NCBI GenBank assembly: GCA_910579865.1
Contig: CAJTXA010000007.1
Location: 94,206-158,205 of the forward strand
Source: an uncultured Lachnospiraceae bacterium
Lineage (GTDB): Bacteria > Bacillota > Clostridia > Lachnospirales > Lachnospiraceae
Direction of reading: 5' to 3'
Length of the DNA: 64,000 nt
Below the pieces are notes generated by a model. It was not told the DNA's origin. It saw only the letters and a program-made list of their open reading frames with translations, and searched no databases. Both the position numbers and the translations under genes were made by a program. The stretch's first letter is position 1, and each line of letters starts with the position of its first letter. Positions 1 to 8,400 of this stretch are shown here, in pieces.

Positions 1-1
1 T

Positions 2-886
2 ATGGCAAATGAGACAAAAACAAATTCGACAGAATTAACTTATGTTAAGAAAAAGAAAAAGTTGGCACCATTTGAAATTGCAAATTACATATTATTTATA
101 TTAGTTGGATTAATTATATTAATTCCAATTTGGAAGGTATTAGTTGACTCTTTGGATGCACAAAGTGCATATTCTTTCCGTTTGTTTCCAAAGAAGTTTT
201 CTTTAGCTGGTTATGGTGTAATTGTTACAACAGAAGCATTATATCGACCATTTTTGATTTCAGTAATTACTACATTGGGCGGAACATTTCTTGGTTTATT
301 CTTATCTACATTAGGTGCATATGTATTAATTCAGTTCCAAATGCCTGGAAGAAATTTCTTTGCTTATTTCTTACTATTTACCATGATTTTCTCCGGTGGT
401 ATGATTCCTGAGTATTTGGTTATGAGAAAGTTAGGAATTATTAATACATTATGGGTTATTATTTTTAAACATGGTATGAATGTTTATAACTTAGTTTTAA
501 TGCGTAACTTCTTTGAAGGAATTCCAGCCAGCTTATTTGAAGCAGCAGAAATCGATGGATGTTCTCCTATGGGAATCTTCTTTAAGATTGTTCTTCCACT
601 TTCCAAAGCAGCTCTTGCATCAATCGGTTTGATGTATGCAGTAGAAGCATGGAATGATTATACAAACTTTAAGATTTATGTAACAGATTCTACATTAGTA
701 AACTTCCAGTACAAGTTACGTAACTTGATTATGGATGGTGATATGCCAAATACAACTGCGTCAATATCTCAAAATATGATGTTTAATGCAGCCGTTATGT
801 CAGCGATTATTCCTTTTATGTTAATTTATCCATTCTGCCAGAAGTACTTTGTACAGGGTGTTAATGTTGGTGCGGTAAAAGAATAG
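2..886 (+). CDS. Carbohydrate ABC transporter permease (LplC/MalG-like)
   Basis: This is an inner-membrane permease subunit of a binding-protein-dependent sugar importer. The 294-residue product has six hydrophobic segments, and the permease EAA loop is visible near residue 180 (EAAEIDGCSP), where it would dock the ATPase. Length and the sequence around the loop fit the LplC branch of the CUT1 family, which usually sits with LplB and a solute-binding lipoprotein. Those partners would lie upstream, outside the window. A terminator follows directly, so this is the last gene of its operon. The substrate cannot be read from the sequence. The ATG lies at the window edge, so its ribosome-binding site is not visible. 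Confidence 0.9.
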   Translation: MANETKTNSTELTYVKKKKKLAPFEIANYILFILVGLIILIPIWKVLVDSLDAQSAYSFRLFPKKFSLAGYGVIVTTEALYRPFLISVITTLGGTFLGLFLSTLGAYVLIQFQMPGRNFFAYFLLFTMIFSGGMIPEYLVMRKLGIINTLWVIIFKHGMNVYNLVLMRNFFEGIPASLFEAAEIDGCSPMGIFFKIVLPLSKAALASIGLMYAVEAWNDYTNFKIYVTDSTLVNFQYKLRNLIMDGDMPNTTASISQNMMFNAAVMSAIIPFMLIYPFCQKYFVQGVNVGAVKE

Positions 887-920
887 TCAAAGCTTTTTTA
901 TGAATTTCTTAAAAAAACAG

Positions 921-948
921 AGTGTCAGCCAATGGCTGGCACTTTTTC
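921..948 (+). terminator. Rho-independent terminator after the ABC permease
   Basis: AGTGTCAGCC and GGCTGGCACT form a 10-bp stem (one G-U pair) around an AAT loop. A T-rich stretch follows. It lies about 35 bases past the permease stop codon. Confidence 0.85.
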
Positions 949-1035
949 TGTATTCCTTTCGTATAATTTTGCCGGAAAATGTGAATCATTTCTTATAGAC
1001 GCAGTATGAATATGAAAATGAAGCGGAGGTTCATC

Positions 1036-1815
1036 ATGACAGTATATAAGGTAGAAATATGCGGAGTCAATACGGCAAAGCTACCATTGTTAAAAAATGA
1101 GGAAAAGGAGGCTTTATTTCAGAAGGTATTAGAGGGAGATAAGGCAGCAAGAGAGGAATACATTAAGGGAAATTTAAGGCTAGTATTAAGTGTAATTAAG
1201 CGATTTAGTAGTTCCGATGAAAATGTAGATGATTTGTTTCAAATAGGATGTATTGGATTAATAAAGGCAATTGATAATTTTGATATTTCACAAGGTGTTA
1301 AGTTTTCTACTTATGCGGTACCTATGATTGTTGGAGAAATACGAAGATATCTTCGAGATAATAGTAGTATTCGAGTAAGTCGATCTTTACGGGATATTGC
1401 CTATAAGGCAATCTATGCAAGGGATATGCTGACCAAAAAGAATCAGAAAGAACCTACGATTGAAGAGATTGCAGCAGAGGTAGGAATGGCAAAAGAAGAA
1501 ATCGTATATGCAATGGATGCAATACAAAGTCCAGTGTCTTTATATGAACCTGTCTATTCAGAAGGCGGAGATACGCTTTGTGTTATGGATCAGATTAGTG
1601 ATAAGAAAAATAAGGAAGATACTTGGATTGAGGAACTTTCTTTGTCACAAGCAATGAAAAAATTAAATGATCGGGAAAAGAGGATTATACAGATGCGGTT
1701 TTATGAAGGAAAAACGCAAATGGAGGTTGCGGATGAGATTAGTATTTCTCAGGCACAAGTTTCTCGGTTAGAAAAAAGCGCACTTCGAAATCTTAAGAAT
1801 CAGCTAGGTAGTTAG
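1036..1815 (+). CDS. sigG: RNA polymerase sigma-G factor (forespore)
   Basis: This late forespore sigma factor directs transcription after engulfment during sporulation. The N-terminal motif KVEICGVNTAKLP is a hallmark of SigG. Region 2 follows (DDLFQIGCIGL near 65-75, then FSTYAVPMIVGEIRRYLRD near 90-108). The region 4 helix-turn-helix lies near 228-252 (TQMEVADEISISQAQVSRLE). The ATG at 1036 is preferred over an in-frame ATG at 1006 because GCGGAGGTTC precedes it at good spacing, and the product then has 259 residues, normal for SigG. A YlmC/YmxH sporulation gene follows. I see no convincing sigma-F or sigma-G promoter upstream. Confidence 0.96.
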   Translation: MTVYKVEICGVNTAKLPLLKNEEKEALFQKVLEGDKAAREEYIKGNLRLVLSVIKRFSSSDENVDDLFQIGCIGLIKAIDNFDISQGVKFSTYAVPMIVGEIRRYLRDNSSIRVSRSLRDIAYKAIYARDMLTKKNQKEPTIEEIAAEVGMAKEEIVYAMDAIQSPVSLYEPVYSEGGDTLCVMDQISDKKNKEDTWIEELSLSQAMKKLNDREKRIIQMRFYEGKTQMEVADEISISQAQVSRLEKSALRNLKNQLGS

Positions 1816-1890
1816 TGAATTGGTTTTATTTCTAATTATAGAGTAGCTGACATATATTGAGATAGACAAAGATAGAAAATGGAGTATAGA

Positions 1891-2163
1891 ATGGAGAAGC
1901 GATTGATGCGTGTAATTGATTTGCGACAGAAAGAGGTGATTAATGAAAAGGATTGCCGGTGTCTTGGGTGTGTGGCTGATATTGAGTTTGAGGTAGAAAC
2001 AGGGTGTGTTTGTGCTTTAATTATACCTGGGCAACCAAAGATGTGCGGCATTTTTGGAAGAGATACAGAGTATATAATTCCTTATCGAATGGTTCGGCAG
2101 ATTGGGGAAGATATTATCTTAGTTTGTGTAGAGGAAGAAGAAGTACTAGTAAAATGTAAATAA
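1891..2163 (+). CDS. YlmC/YmxH-type PRC-barrel sporulation protein
   Basis: A small single-domain protein of about 90 residues with a PRC-barrel pattern: MRVIDLRQKEVIN, a DCRCLGCVADIEFE strand pair and a closing IPYRMVRQIGEDIILV segment. Family members in Bacillus and Clostridia lie in sporulation or cell-division neighbourhoods, but their biochemical role is not settled. It directly follows sigG, which supports a sporulation link. The ATG at 1891 has GGAG six bases upstream; the in-frame ATGs at 1879 and 1906 lack that spacing. Three cysteines near the N-terminus (C-x-C-x2-C) are notable, but I cannot assign them a function. Confidence 0.8.
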   Translation: MEKRLMRVIDLRQKEVINEKDCRCLGCVADIEFEVETGCVCALIIPGQPKMCGIFGRDTEYIIPYRMVRQIGEDIILVCVEEEEVLVKCK

Positions 2164-2197
2164 AATAGAGGATATAGTTTTTTTCAAAGAAGCACAT

Positions 2198-2248
2198 AGG
2201 GCTATCATATAAAAGATTTGGTTTTTCTAATATGATAGCTCTTCTTTA
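2198..2248 (+). terminator. Probable terminator after the YlmC/YmxH gene
   Basis: GCTATCATAT (2201-2210) pairs with ATATGATAGC (2230-2239), extended by G-U pairs. A weak T-rich tail (CTTCTTT) follows. Confidence 0.55.
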
Positions 2249-2371
2249 AAATCTGTTGTATATAGAAATATTTAGATAAGATTTGAAATTTCAAAAATAA
2301 AATTCTTGACCTTCTTAGTTTGATTTAATATAATGAAAAAGAAATTAGACTGTGTAAGGAGGTGGAATGTT

Positions 2372-2821
2372 ATGAAATGTCCTTTTTGTAATAAAGAAAA
2401 TACAAAGGTAATTGATTCACGCCCAGCGGAGGAAAGCAATTCTATTCGAAGACGGAGACAGTGTGATGAGTGCGGCAGAAGGTTTACAACCTATGAAAAG
2501 ATAGAAAATATTCCTTTGATTGTAATAAAAAAAGATAATAATAGGGAATCCTATGACAGACAAAAGATTGAGATGGGAATTATCCGGTCTTGCCATAAAC
2601 GGCCAATTTCAATGGGAGAAATTAATCAATTTGTAGACGAAATAGAAAATCAAATTTTTAATATGGAAGAAAAGGAGATTTCAAGTTCTCGAATTGGAGA
2701 GATTATTATGGATCGGTTAAAGGATTTTGATTCGGTAGCTTATGTTCGTTTCGCCTCCGTTTATCGAGAGTTTAAAGATGTAAATACGTTTATGAATGAG
2801 CTAAAGAAATTATTGGAGTAA
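2372..2821 (+). CDS. nrdR: Transcriptional repressor NrdR
   Basis: NrdR represses ribonucleotide reductase genes in response to nucleotide pools. The 149-residue product has the expected N-terminal zinc ribbon (C3, C6, C31, C34, in MKCPFC and CDECG) followed by an ATP-cone domain from about residue 49. Length is typical. The ATG at 2372 is chosen because AGGAGGTGG lies just upstream; longer in-frame starts at 2333 have no ribosome-binding site and would add a tail before the first zinc cysteine. The gene runs straight into the YqeG-type phosphatase (6-base gap). No nrd gene or NrdR box is visible in this window. Confidence 0.95.
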   Translation: MKCPFCNKENTKVIDSRPAEESNSIRRRRQCDECGRRFTTYEKIENIPLIVIKKDNNRESYDRQKIEMGIIRSCHKRPISMGEINQFVDEIENQIFNMEEKEISSSRIGEIIMDRLKDFDSVAYVRFASVYREFKDVNTFMNELKKLLE

Positions 2822-2827
2822 ATAAGA

Positions 2828-3343
2828 ATGGGAATGTTGAAAAAATTTTATCCAAAAGAATATGTAGCTTCTACCTATTTCATTGATTTTGAGAAGTTAT
2901 ATCAAGAAGGGTACCGAGGGGTTCTTTTTGATATTGATAATACATTAGTTCCACATGGAGCACCAGCAGATAAACGAGTTAAGAAATTGTTTCAGAAGCT
3001 GCGAAAATTGGGGATGAAAACTTGTCTGATTTCCAACAATCAAATCGGACGTGTAAAGGGATTTGCAGATGAGGTTGGTTCTAAGTTTATTGAAAATGCA
3101 CATAAACCTTCCACTAAAAATTATTTTCGGGCTATGGAGCAGATAGGAACGACTGTGGAAAATACAATATTTATAGGGGATCAGCTTTTTACAGATGTAT
3201 ATGGAGCAAATCGAGCAGGAATACGAACGATATTAGTAGAACCAATTCATCCAAAGGAGGAAATACAGATTGTATTAAAACGGTATTTGGAGAAAATTGT
3301 GTTATATTTTTATAAACGAGACTCAAATAAAAATCGGAAATAG
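2828..3343 (+). CDS. YqeG family HAD-superfamily phosphatase
   Basis: A 171-residue haloacid dehalogenase fold protein of subfamily IIIA. Motif I is FDIDNTLV with D35 and D37, motif II is the SNN segment near 68-70, and motif III/IV is GDQLFTDVYGA near 117. The family is widespread in Firmicutes, where it precedes aroE or yqeH; here too aroE follows at once. The substrate is not established; some relatives dephosphorylate phosphatidylglycerophosphate, which I cannot confirm here. The spacing suggests co-transcription with nrdR and aroEK. Confidence 0.87.
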   Translation: MGMLKKFYPKEYVASTYFIDFEKLYQEGYRGVLFDIDNTLVPHGAPADKRVKKLFQKLRKLGMKTCLISNNQIGRVKGFADEVGSKFIENAHKPSTKNYFRAMEQIGTTVENTIFIGDQLFTDVYGANRAGIRTILVEPIHPKEEIQIVLKRYLEKIVLYFYKRDSNKNRK

Positions 3344-3361
3344 TAGGAGGACTTGAAAGAT

Positions 3362-4231
3362 ATGGTGGACGGAAGAACAAGGGTTTGTGGAATTATTGCA
3401 AATCCAGTAGAACATACATTGTCACCTGTTTTACATAATATATTTGCACAGGAATTGGGACACAATCTAATTTATGTTCCATTTAAGCCAGAGATAACAG
3501 GATTGGATATAGCTGTAAAGGGAGCATTTGCTTTACATGTACTTGGGTTAAATGTATCTGTTCCTTATAAACAGAAGGTGATCGAAAGTTTGGTTGCAGT
3601 AGAGAAAGATGCAAAGCAGATTGGAGCAGTAAATACTTTAGTTCGAATGGAGAATGGATATATGGGTTATAATACCGATTATCTTGGGCTTTGGCGAACA
3701 TTTCAAGAAGAGGAAATTATTTTGGATGGACAAGAGGTAATTGTATTTGGAGCAGGTGGGGCTTCAAAAGCAGTTGCTTATCTTTGCTGTAAAGAAGGAG
3801 CAAAGCAGGTATATCTATTAAATCGTACTTTAAAAAAGGCACAGGAACTGGCAGCAGAATTAAATCAAACATTTCAAAGAGATTGTGTTTGTGCAATGCA
3901 GCTTTCCGATTATAAAGAGATACCATATAAAGAACATAACTATTTAGCAATTCAGACAAGTAGTGTGGGGATGTATCCAAATGGAGATCAGGTGATTTTG
4001 GAAGATCAGGAATGGTATCATTGCTTTCATACTGCCTTTGATCTAATTTATACCCCAGCTCAAACTAAATTTATGCAGTTTGCAAAAGCTGCAGGAGCAA
4101 AAACATATCATGGACTTAAGATGCTTTTATATCAAGGAGTAATTGCTTATGAACTTTGGAATCATTGTACAATTCCAAAAGAAGTTGTAAAAAAGGGGTA
4201 TCAGATGATGGAAAGGGAGCTGCATTTATGA
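3362..4231 (+). CDS. aroE: Shikimate dehydrogenase
   Basis: AroE reduces 3-dehydroshikimate to shikimate with NADPH in the aromatic amino acid pathway. The substrate-binding domain shows the LSPVLHN motif, the catalytic lysine K70 in NVSVPYK, and D106 in GYNTDYLG. The nucleotide-binding loop GAGGASKA is near 127. The 289-residue length is normal. The ATG at 3362 is preferred to an in-frame TTG at 3353, because TAGGAGG (3344-3350) sits only two bases from the TTG. The stop codon overlaps the aroK start (ATGA), indicating translational coupling of two consecutive pathway steps. Confidence 0.95.
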   Translation: MVDGRTRVCGIIANPVEHTLSPVLHNIFAQELGHNLIYVPFKPEITGLDIAVKGAFALHVLGLNVSVPYKQKVIESLVAVEKDAKQIGAVNTLVRMENGYMGYNTDYLGLWRTFQEEEIILDGQEVIVFGAGGASKAVAYLCCKEGAKQVYLLNRTLKKAQELAAELNQTFQRDCVCAMQLSDYKEIPYKEHNYLAIQTSSVGMYPNGDQVILEDQEWYHCFHTAFDLIYTPAQTKFMQFAKAAGAKTYHGLKMLLYQGVIAYELWNHCTIPKEVVKKGYQMMERELHL

Positions 4232-4755
4232 GAAAGCTGGTTTTAATTGGATATATGGGAGCAGGAAAATCTACGATAGGACAGGCATTATCCAAACGTA
4301 TGCAGATTTTATTTTCAGATACAGATACTTTGATAGAAGAAAAGCAAGGACGATGCATAGCGGATATTTTTGCTCAAGATGGGGAAGACTATTTTCGAGA
4401 GTTGGAGACAAACTGTCTGAAAGAACTTTTAGAACAGAAGGAAGATAGAATTGTTTCTACAGGAGGTGGATTGCCTCTTCGAAAGGAAAATCAAGAACTT
4501 TTGCGTCAGATAGGGTGTACCATTTATCTGCAAGTGTCAAAAGAGACCGTATTGAAACGATTAGAAGGAGATAAAAATCGTCCTCTTCTTCAAGTAGCAG
4601 ACAGAGAAGCTAAGATTGCAGATATGATTCAGATACGTCATCCAATATATTTGGAAACAGCAGATGTTACTATCGCTGTAGATGGACGAAAAGTAAAAGA
4701 GATTGTAGAGGAGATTGAAAATCTGCTTTTAAATGGCAATTTCGGAAAAAAATAG
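4228..4755 (+). CDS. aroK: Shikimate kinase
   Basis: AroK phosphorylates shikimate at the 3-hydroxyl using ATP. The 175-residue P-loop protein shows Walker A (GYMGAGKST, about 8-16), the DTD magnesium/shikimate motif at D31-D33, the FRELE segment and the GGG substrate loop (STGGGLPLR). The start is the ATG inside the ATGA overlap with aroE, with GAAAGGGAG upstream. Rest of the aromatic pathway is not in the window. A possible sigma-A promoter for efp overlaps the very end of this gene (TTGAAA at 4756, TACACT at 4779). Confidence 0.95.
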   Translation: MRKLVLIGYMGAGKSTIGQALSKRMQILFSDTDTLIEEKQGRCIADIFAQDGEDYFRELETNCLKELLEQKEDRIVSTGGGLPLRKENQELLRQIGCTIYLQVSKETVLKRLEGDKNRPLLQVADREAKIADMIQIRHPIYLETADVTIAVDGRKVKEIVEEIENLLLNGNFGKK

Positions 4756-4816
4756 TTGAAATATTCATCTTTTTAGTATACACTATAAAAAGAAATTCGA
4801 AGGAGGAGCAATTAGG

Positions 4817-5374
4817 ATGATTCAAGCAGGTGATTTTAGAAATGGTATCACAGTAGAAATTGAAGGAAAAGTGTGCCAAATTATTGAATTCCAGCATGTA
4901 AAGCCGGGTAAAGGCGCTGCATTTGTTCGGACAAAATTAAAGGATATTATCAATGGTGGTGTTGTAGAAAAGACGTTCCGCCCAAATGAAAAATTTCCAC
5001 AGGCACGTATCGATAGAAATGATATGCAATATTTATATTCAGATGGAGAACTCTTTCATTTTATGGATGTAAATAGCTATGAGCAAATTGCTTTAAATTC
5101 AGGTGATATTGGCGATTCTTTGAAATTTGTAAAAGAAAATGAGATGTGTAAGGTATGTTCTTACAATGGAAAAGTATTCGCAGTAGAGCCCCCTTTATTT
5201 GTGGAATTAGAAATTACAGATACAGAACCAGGATTTAAAGGTGATACGGCAACAGGCGCTTCAAAGCCAGCAACTGTTGAAACAGGAGCTGTTGTATATG
5301 TTCCTTTATTTGTAGAACAGGGTGAAAAGATAAAGATTGATACTCGTACAGGAGAGTATTTGTCTAGAGTATAA
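4817..5374 (+). CDS. efp: Elongation factor P
   Basis: EF-P binds between the ribosomal P and E sites and relieves stalling on polyproline stretches. The 185-residue length and three-domain beta-barrel layout match the family. The modification loop reads [10 protein letters not shown] with lysine at position 32. AAGGAGGAGC lies upstream of the ATG at good spacing. No yjeA/epmA-like modifying enzyme is visible nearby. A terminator follows within 25 bases. The gene may be read from the aroK operon or from the weak promoter-like sequence at 4756-4784. Confidence 0.97.
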   Translation: MIQAGDFRNGITVEIEGKVCQIIEFQHVKPGKGAAFVRTKLKDIINGGVVEKTFRPNEKFPQARIDRNDMQYLYSDGELFHFMDVNSYEQIALNSGDIGDSLKFVKENEMCKVCSYNGKVFAVEPPLFVELEITDTEPGFKGDTATGASKPATVETGAVVYVPLFVEQGEKIKIDTRTGEYLSRV

Positions 5375-5394
5375 TGGAAAAATGAAAAAGGTAA

Positions 5395-5432
5395 AAAAGA
5401 AACTGGTAGATAAAATCGGTTTCTTTTTATTT
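5395..5432 (+). terminator. Rho-independent terminator after efp
   Basis: AAAAGAAACT (from 5395) pairs with GGTTTCTTTTT (5418-5428) and runs into a T-rich tail, so the A and T tracts form part of the stem. Confidence 0.75.
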
Positions 5433-5541
5433 TTGACTTGCTATCTTAAAAAAACTGTAGTAAAATGAAATCGTTATCAATCAATGAATCGAGATCATTT
5501 CTAATATTAAGTGTATTCTTTATCTGCTAAAAAGATTCAAT

Positions 5542-6438
5542 ATGACATATGAAAAATTTTTAACTGTGATTACACAGAGTGTACAACAAGCGATGGGACA
5601 GGAGTATCGGGTGTTATTGCACCATGTACTAAAAAATAATGCAACGCCAATGGATGGGATTTCTATTTTAAAAATAGGAGAAAAAGCTTCTCCTACGATC
5701 TATTTGAATGAATTTTATAAAGAATGGGAAAAAGGGAAAAGTATTCTAGAAATCACAGATAAAATTCAAAGAATTTATCAGACACATTGCAGAAAAATGG
5801 AGTTTCGAATAGAGGAATTTAAAAATTATGAAAAGATAAAAGGAAAACTCGCAATAAAATTGATTAATTACCATGAAAATAATACGATGTTACAAGAGAT
5901 CCCTTTTAAAAGATTTTTGGATCTTGCTGTGGTTTGTTATGTATTAATTGGAAAAATAGAAAGTAATACGGCTAGTATTTTAGTTCGACAAGAGTATAGA
6001 AAGATATGGAAAGTAAGTGAAGAAGAACTATTTTTACAGGCATTTGAGAATACTCCTAAATTGCTTCCGCCAGAGTTAAAAAGTATGAATACCTTAATTC
6101 AGGAAGCATTATCTGGACAAGAGTTAGAGGATGAAAAGGAATATCAAGAGGGAGAGATTCCAATGTATGTTTTGACAAATGTGATGCGTTTTAATGGGGC
6201 AGCCGCTATGCTCTATCCTGGGGTGATTTCCAATTTTGCTAGGTGGTTAGGAAAGGATCTTTATATTTTGCCAAGCAGTGTTCATGAGGTTATTTTAATT
6301 CCTTTGGTTTCGGATATTGAAAAGCATGTGTTAGAACAAATGGTGAGAGAAGTAAATCAAGAAGAAGTGGAACAGATGGAGCAGCTTTCCAATGAAGTTT
6401 ATTGTTATTTTAGAGAGAATGGGGAATTTACTTTATAG
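5542..6438 (+). CDS. DUF5688 family protein
   Basis: A 298-residue soluble protein matching a family I know from Lachnospiraceae genomes, often in several copies. The conserved N-terminal features are present: MTYEKFL start, a HHVLKNN segment near 27-33, GISILKIGEKASPTIYLNEFY near 39-60, and a later GAAAMLYPGVIS segment near 229. There is no signal peptide or membrane segment. Its biochemical role is unknown to me. It lies alone between a terminator and the tRNA promoter. The ATG has no strong ribosome-binding site; the upstream AAAAAGATTC is weak. Confidence 0.8.
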   Translation: MTYEKFLTVITQSVQQAMGQEYRVLLHHVLKNNATPMDGISILKIGEKASPTIYLNEFYKEWEKGKSILEITDKIQRIYQTHCRKMEFRIEEFKNYEKIKGKLAIKLINYHENNTMLQEIPFKRFLDLAVVCYVLIGKIESNTASILVRQEYRKIWKVSEEELFLQAFENTPKLLPPELKSMNTLIQEALSGQELEDEKEYQEGEIPMYVLTNVMRFNGAAAMLYPGVISNFARWLGKDLYILPSSVHEVILIPLVSDIEKHVLEQMVREVNQEEVEQMEQLSNEVYCYFRENGEFTL

Positions 6439-6494
6439 AAAGATAGAAAGATTATAATTTGGATTTTAAAAAGAAATGATAGATGGGATTTTCT

Positions 6495-6533
6495 TTCTTT
6501 GCAGTGGATATCTTATATATCCTTTGCAAAGAA
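6495..6533. other. Long imperfect stem-loop
   Basis: TTCTTTGCAGTGGATAT (6495-6511) pairs with ATATCCTTTGCAAAGAA (6517-6533): a 17-bp stem with one mismatch and one G-U pair around a short loop. No T-run follows, so it is not a standard terminator. It lies 57 bases past the DUF5688 stop and may be a 3' end structure. Confidence 0.5.
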
Positions 6534-6567
6534 GCCATTGCAGCAGGAAAAATTTTTTTAAATTTGC

Positions 6568-6596
6568 TTGCAATATCATACAAAATAGTATATAAT
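6568..6596 (+). promoter_or_regulatory. Sigma-A promoter of tRNA-Arg
   Basis: TTGCAA (6568-6573), 17 bases, TATAAT (6591-6596). The predicted start site is about 50 bases before the tRNA 5' end. Confidence 0.75.
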
Positions 6597-6654
6597 GACT
6601 ATGTTGTGTACAAAATAAGTATAACGGATACTTAAGTAGAACACAGCATATTAC

Positions 6655-6727
6655 GTCACTGTGGCTCAATGGATAGAGCATCCGCCTCCGGAGCGGGGGA
6701 CTGTGGGTTCGATTCCCGCCAGTGACG
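6655..6727 (+). tRNA. tRNA-Arg (CCG anticodon)
   Basis: A complete cloverleaf can be folded. GTCACTG pairs with CAGTGAC in the acceptor stem, and the discriminator is G. The D-arm is GCTC/GAGC. The anticodon stem TCCGC/GCGGG closes a CTCCGGA loop with anticodon CCG (6688-6690), which reads CGG (Arg). The T-arm has TTCGATT between GTGGG and CCCGC. CCA is not encoded. Confidence 0.95.
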
Positions 6728-6775
6728 TTTTTTTTGTACGATTTGTTCAAAATCGAAAGAATGAAAGGAAAAAAA

Positions 6776-7540
6776 ATGAGTGGAGATGATATGATTAAAT
6801 TGTACTGGAAAGTGGTTTCTTTTTTATTGCTATTTGCTGTCGTGGTGTTTTTAGGATTAAATTTTGTAAAAGGAACAAACAAAAAAGAAGCAGAATTAGA
6901 AAGTACAACAGAGAATATTTCTTTAATGGAGTCAGTTACGGAACCTTTGACTACAACAGAAGCAGAATCTTTAGAGGAGGAAAATCCTCTTTTAAAGGAT
7001 GCGATATTTGAAATAAATAAATTAATGGAATGGTTTTTTCAGGCGAAGTTTGATTGTGATATAGAAACATTACAACAAATTGTAAGCCCAAGTAATGAAT
7101 ATCAGGCAGAACGTTTACATGAAGAACGTTATGGAAAGGATGAAAGTGGTCTGCTTGAAATCGAGAGTTATTTTGTAAAAAGTTGTTATAGTAAAAGAGG
7201 ACTTTTAGAAGGAACATTTTTTGTATGGGTTTTGGTAGAGGTTAAGTATGTCAATGCAGAGACAACAGCTCTCGCACTTTATCGAATGTATGTTTGTAAA
7301 GGAGAAAATGGGTATTATATTAATCATGAAATTTCAGAGGAAGAAGCTGCTTATCGGGATGAAATCTCAGAGATGGAAGATGTACAGAAGTTAATAGAAG
7401 AAGTAAATCAACAATTTCAGGAAGCAGTAAATCAAGATGAACAGTTAAAAAATATTGTTCTTACTATGGAAGGGACAGATTCAAAATCAGAGGAAATGCA
7501 AAGTTCGGAGGAAGTACAAAGTTCAGCAGAAGTACAGTGA
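6776..7540 (+). CDS. Membrane-anchored hypothetical protein
   Basis: A 254-residue protein I do not recognise. It starts with a short cytoplasmic stretch, then one hydrophobic segment (about residues 9-29, KVVSFLLLFAVVVFLGLNFV). An acidic Ser/Thr-rich linker follows, then a roughly 120-residue domain with mixed alpha/beta character that looks like an NTF2-like or similar small fold, but I cannot assign it. The C-terminus repeats SSEEVQSSAEVQ. This is the usual layout for a protein anchored in the membrane and exposed outside. The ATG at 6776 with AAAGGA upstream is preferred over a GTG at 6722 that would begin inside the tRNA. Confidence 0.65.
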   Translation: MSGDDMIKLYWKVVSFLLLFAVVVFLGLNFVKGTNKKEAELESTTENISLMESVTEPLTTTEAESLEEENPLLKDAIFEINKLMEWFFQAKFDCDIETLQQIVSPSNEYQAERLHEERYGKDESGLLEIESYFVKSCYSKRGLLEGTFFVWVLVEVKYVNAETTALALYRMYVCKGENGYYINHEISEEEAAYRDEISEMEDVQKLIEEVNQQFQEAVNQDEQLKNIVLTMEGTDSKSEEMQSSEEVQSSAEVQ

Positions 7541-7558
7541 ACAGAGTAGAGAAGGGAG

Positions 7559-7598
7559 TGCCCCAAGTCTTTTCTAGTGTAAAGGATTGGGGCATTTT
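7559..7598 (+). terminator. Rho-independent terminator
   Basis: TGCCCCAA (7559-7566) pairs with TTGGGGCA (7587-7594), with further inner pairing, followed by TTTT. Confidence 0.8.
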
Positions 7599-7631
7599 CA
7601 TATGATTTTTTGACTGAGGTTGAGGTGTAAA

Positions 7632-8399
7632 ATGACAAAGTGGAATAACGTACAAAAAGAGGGAACACGGCTAAATAAGTTTTTAAGTGATGCAGGAGTA
7701 TGTTCTCGAAGAGAAGCGGATCAATTAATAGAAAAAGGACTTGTATTTGTAGATGGACAGGTAGCTAAGATAGGAATGAGAGTTTTCGATCAGCAGGAAG
7801 TTACTGTGGATGGAAAACCTGTAGTTCAAGAAGAGGAATTTATATTATTAGCAGTAAATAAGCCAGTTGGTGTAGTTTGTACAACGACTTCACGGTTTCA
7901 GGAAGAAACCATTGTAGATTTGGTTCATTATCCAAAAAGGGTTTATCCAATTGGAAGGTTGGATAAAAGTTCAGAGGGATTGATTTTGATGACAAATCAA
8001 GGGGAAATTGTAAACCAGATTTTAAAGGGGAGTAATTATCATGAAAAGGAATATATTGTTTCTGTTTATAAATCACTTACAGAAGAATTTTTAAATCAGA
8101 TGCGAAATGGAATTCCTATTTTAGATACAGTGACAAGACCTTGTATCGTAGAACCAATAGGTGAAAAGCGTTTTCGGATTGTATTGACACAAGGATTAAA
8201 CAGGCAGATTCGCAGAATGTGTGAATATTGTGGATATCGAGTAAGGAAACTAAAGCGGGTGCGAATTATGAATATCCAGCTTGGAAATTTAAAGTTAGGA
8301 GAATATCGGCAAGTTTCGAAAAAAGAATGGGAAGTATTAAAAAAGATGTTGGAAGAGCCGCATAAAAAATCGATTTGTATGGAAAGTGAGGATAAGTAG
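7632..8399 (+). CDS. rluF: 23S rRNA pseudouridine synthase, RluF/RsuA family
   Basis: This enzyme isomerises a uridine in 23S rRNA (position 2604 in RluF of E. coli). An N-terminal S4 RNA-binding domain (RLNKFLSDAGVCSRREADQLIEKG) is followed by the catalytic domain with the RLDKSSEGLILMTN motif, whose aspartate (near 116) is the nucleophile. The LTQGLNRQIRRMCEYCGYRV segment is characteristic of the RluF/RluB branch. The ATG at 7632 has GAGGTG upstream; an in-frame TTG at 7620 is less likely. The stop is one base before the ligA start, so the two genes form an operon. Assignment to RluF rather than RluB or RsuA is from motif resemblance only. Confidence 0.88.
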   Translation: MTKWNNVQKEGTRLNKFLSDAGVCSRREADQLIEKGLVFVDGQVAKIGMRVFDQQEVTVDGKPVVQEEEFILLAVNKPVGVVCTTTSRFQEETIVDLVHYPKRVYPIGRLDKSSEGLILMTNQGEIVNQILKGSNYHEKEYIVSVYKSLTEEFLNQMRNGIPILDTVTRPCIVEPIGEKRFRIVLTQGLNRQIRRMCEYCGYRVRKLKRVRIMNIQLGNLKLGEYRQVSKKEWEVLKKMLEEPHKKSICMESEDK

Positions 8400-8400
8400 A

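Noticed and set aside
6601..6654. Inverted repeats between the tRNA promoter and tRNA (AAGTA/TACTT and ATGTTGTGT/ACACAGCAT)
   Set aside because: They probably just form a leader hairpin removed during tRNA maturation; no separate function is supported.
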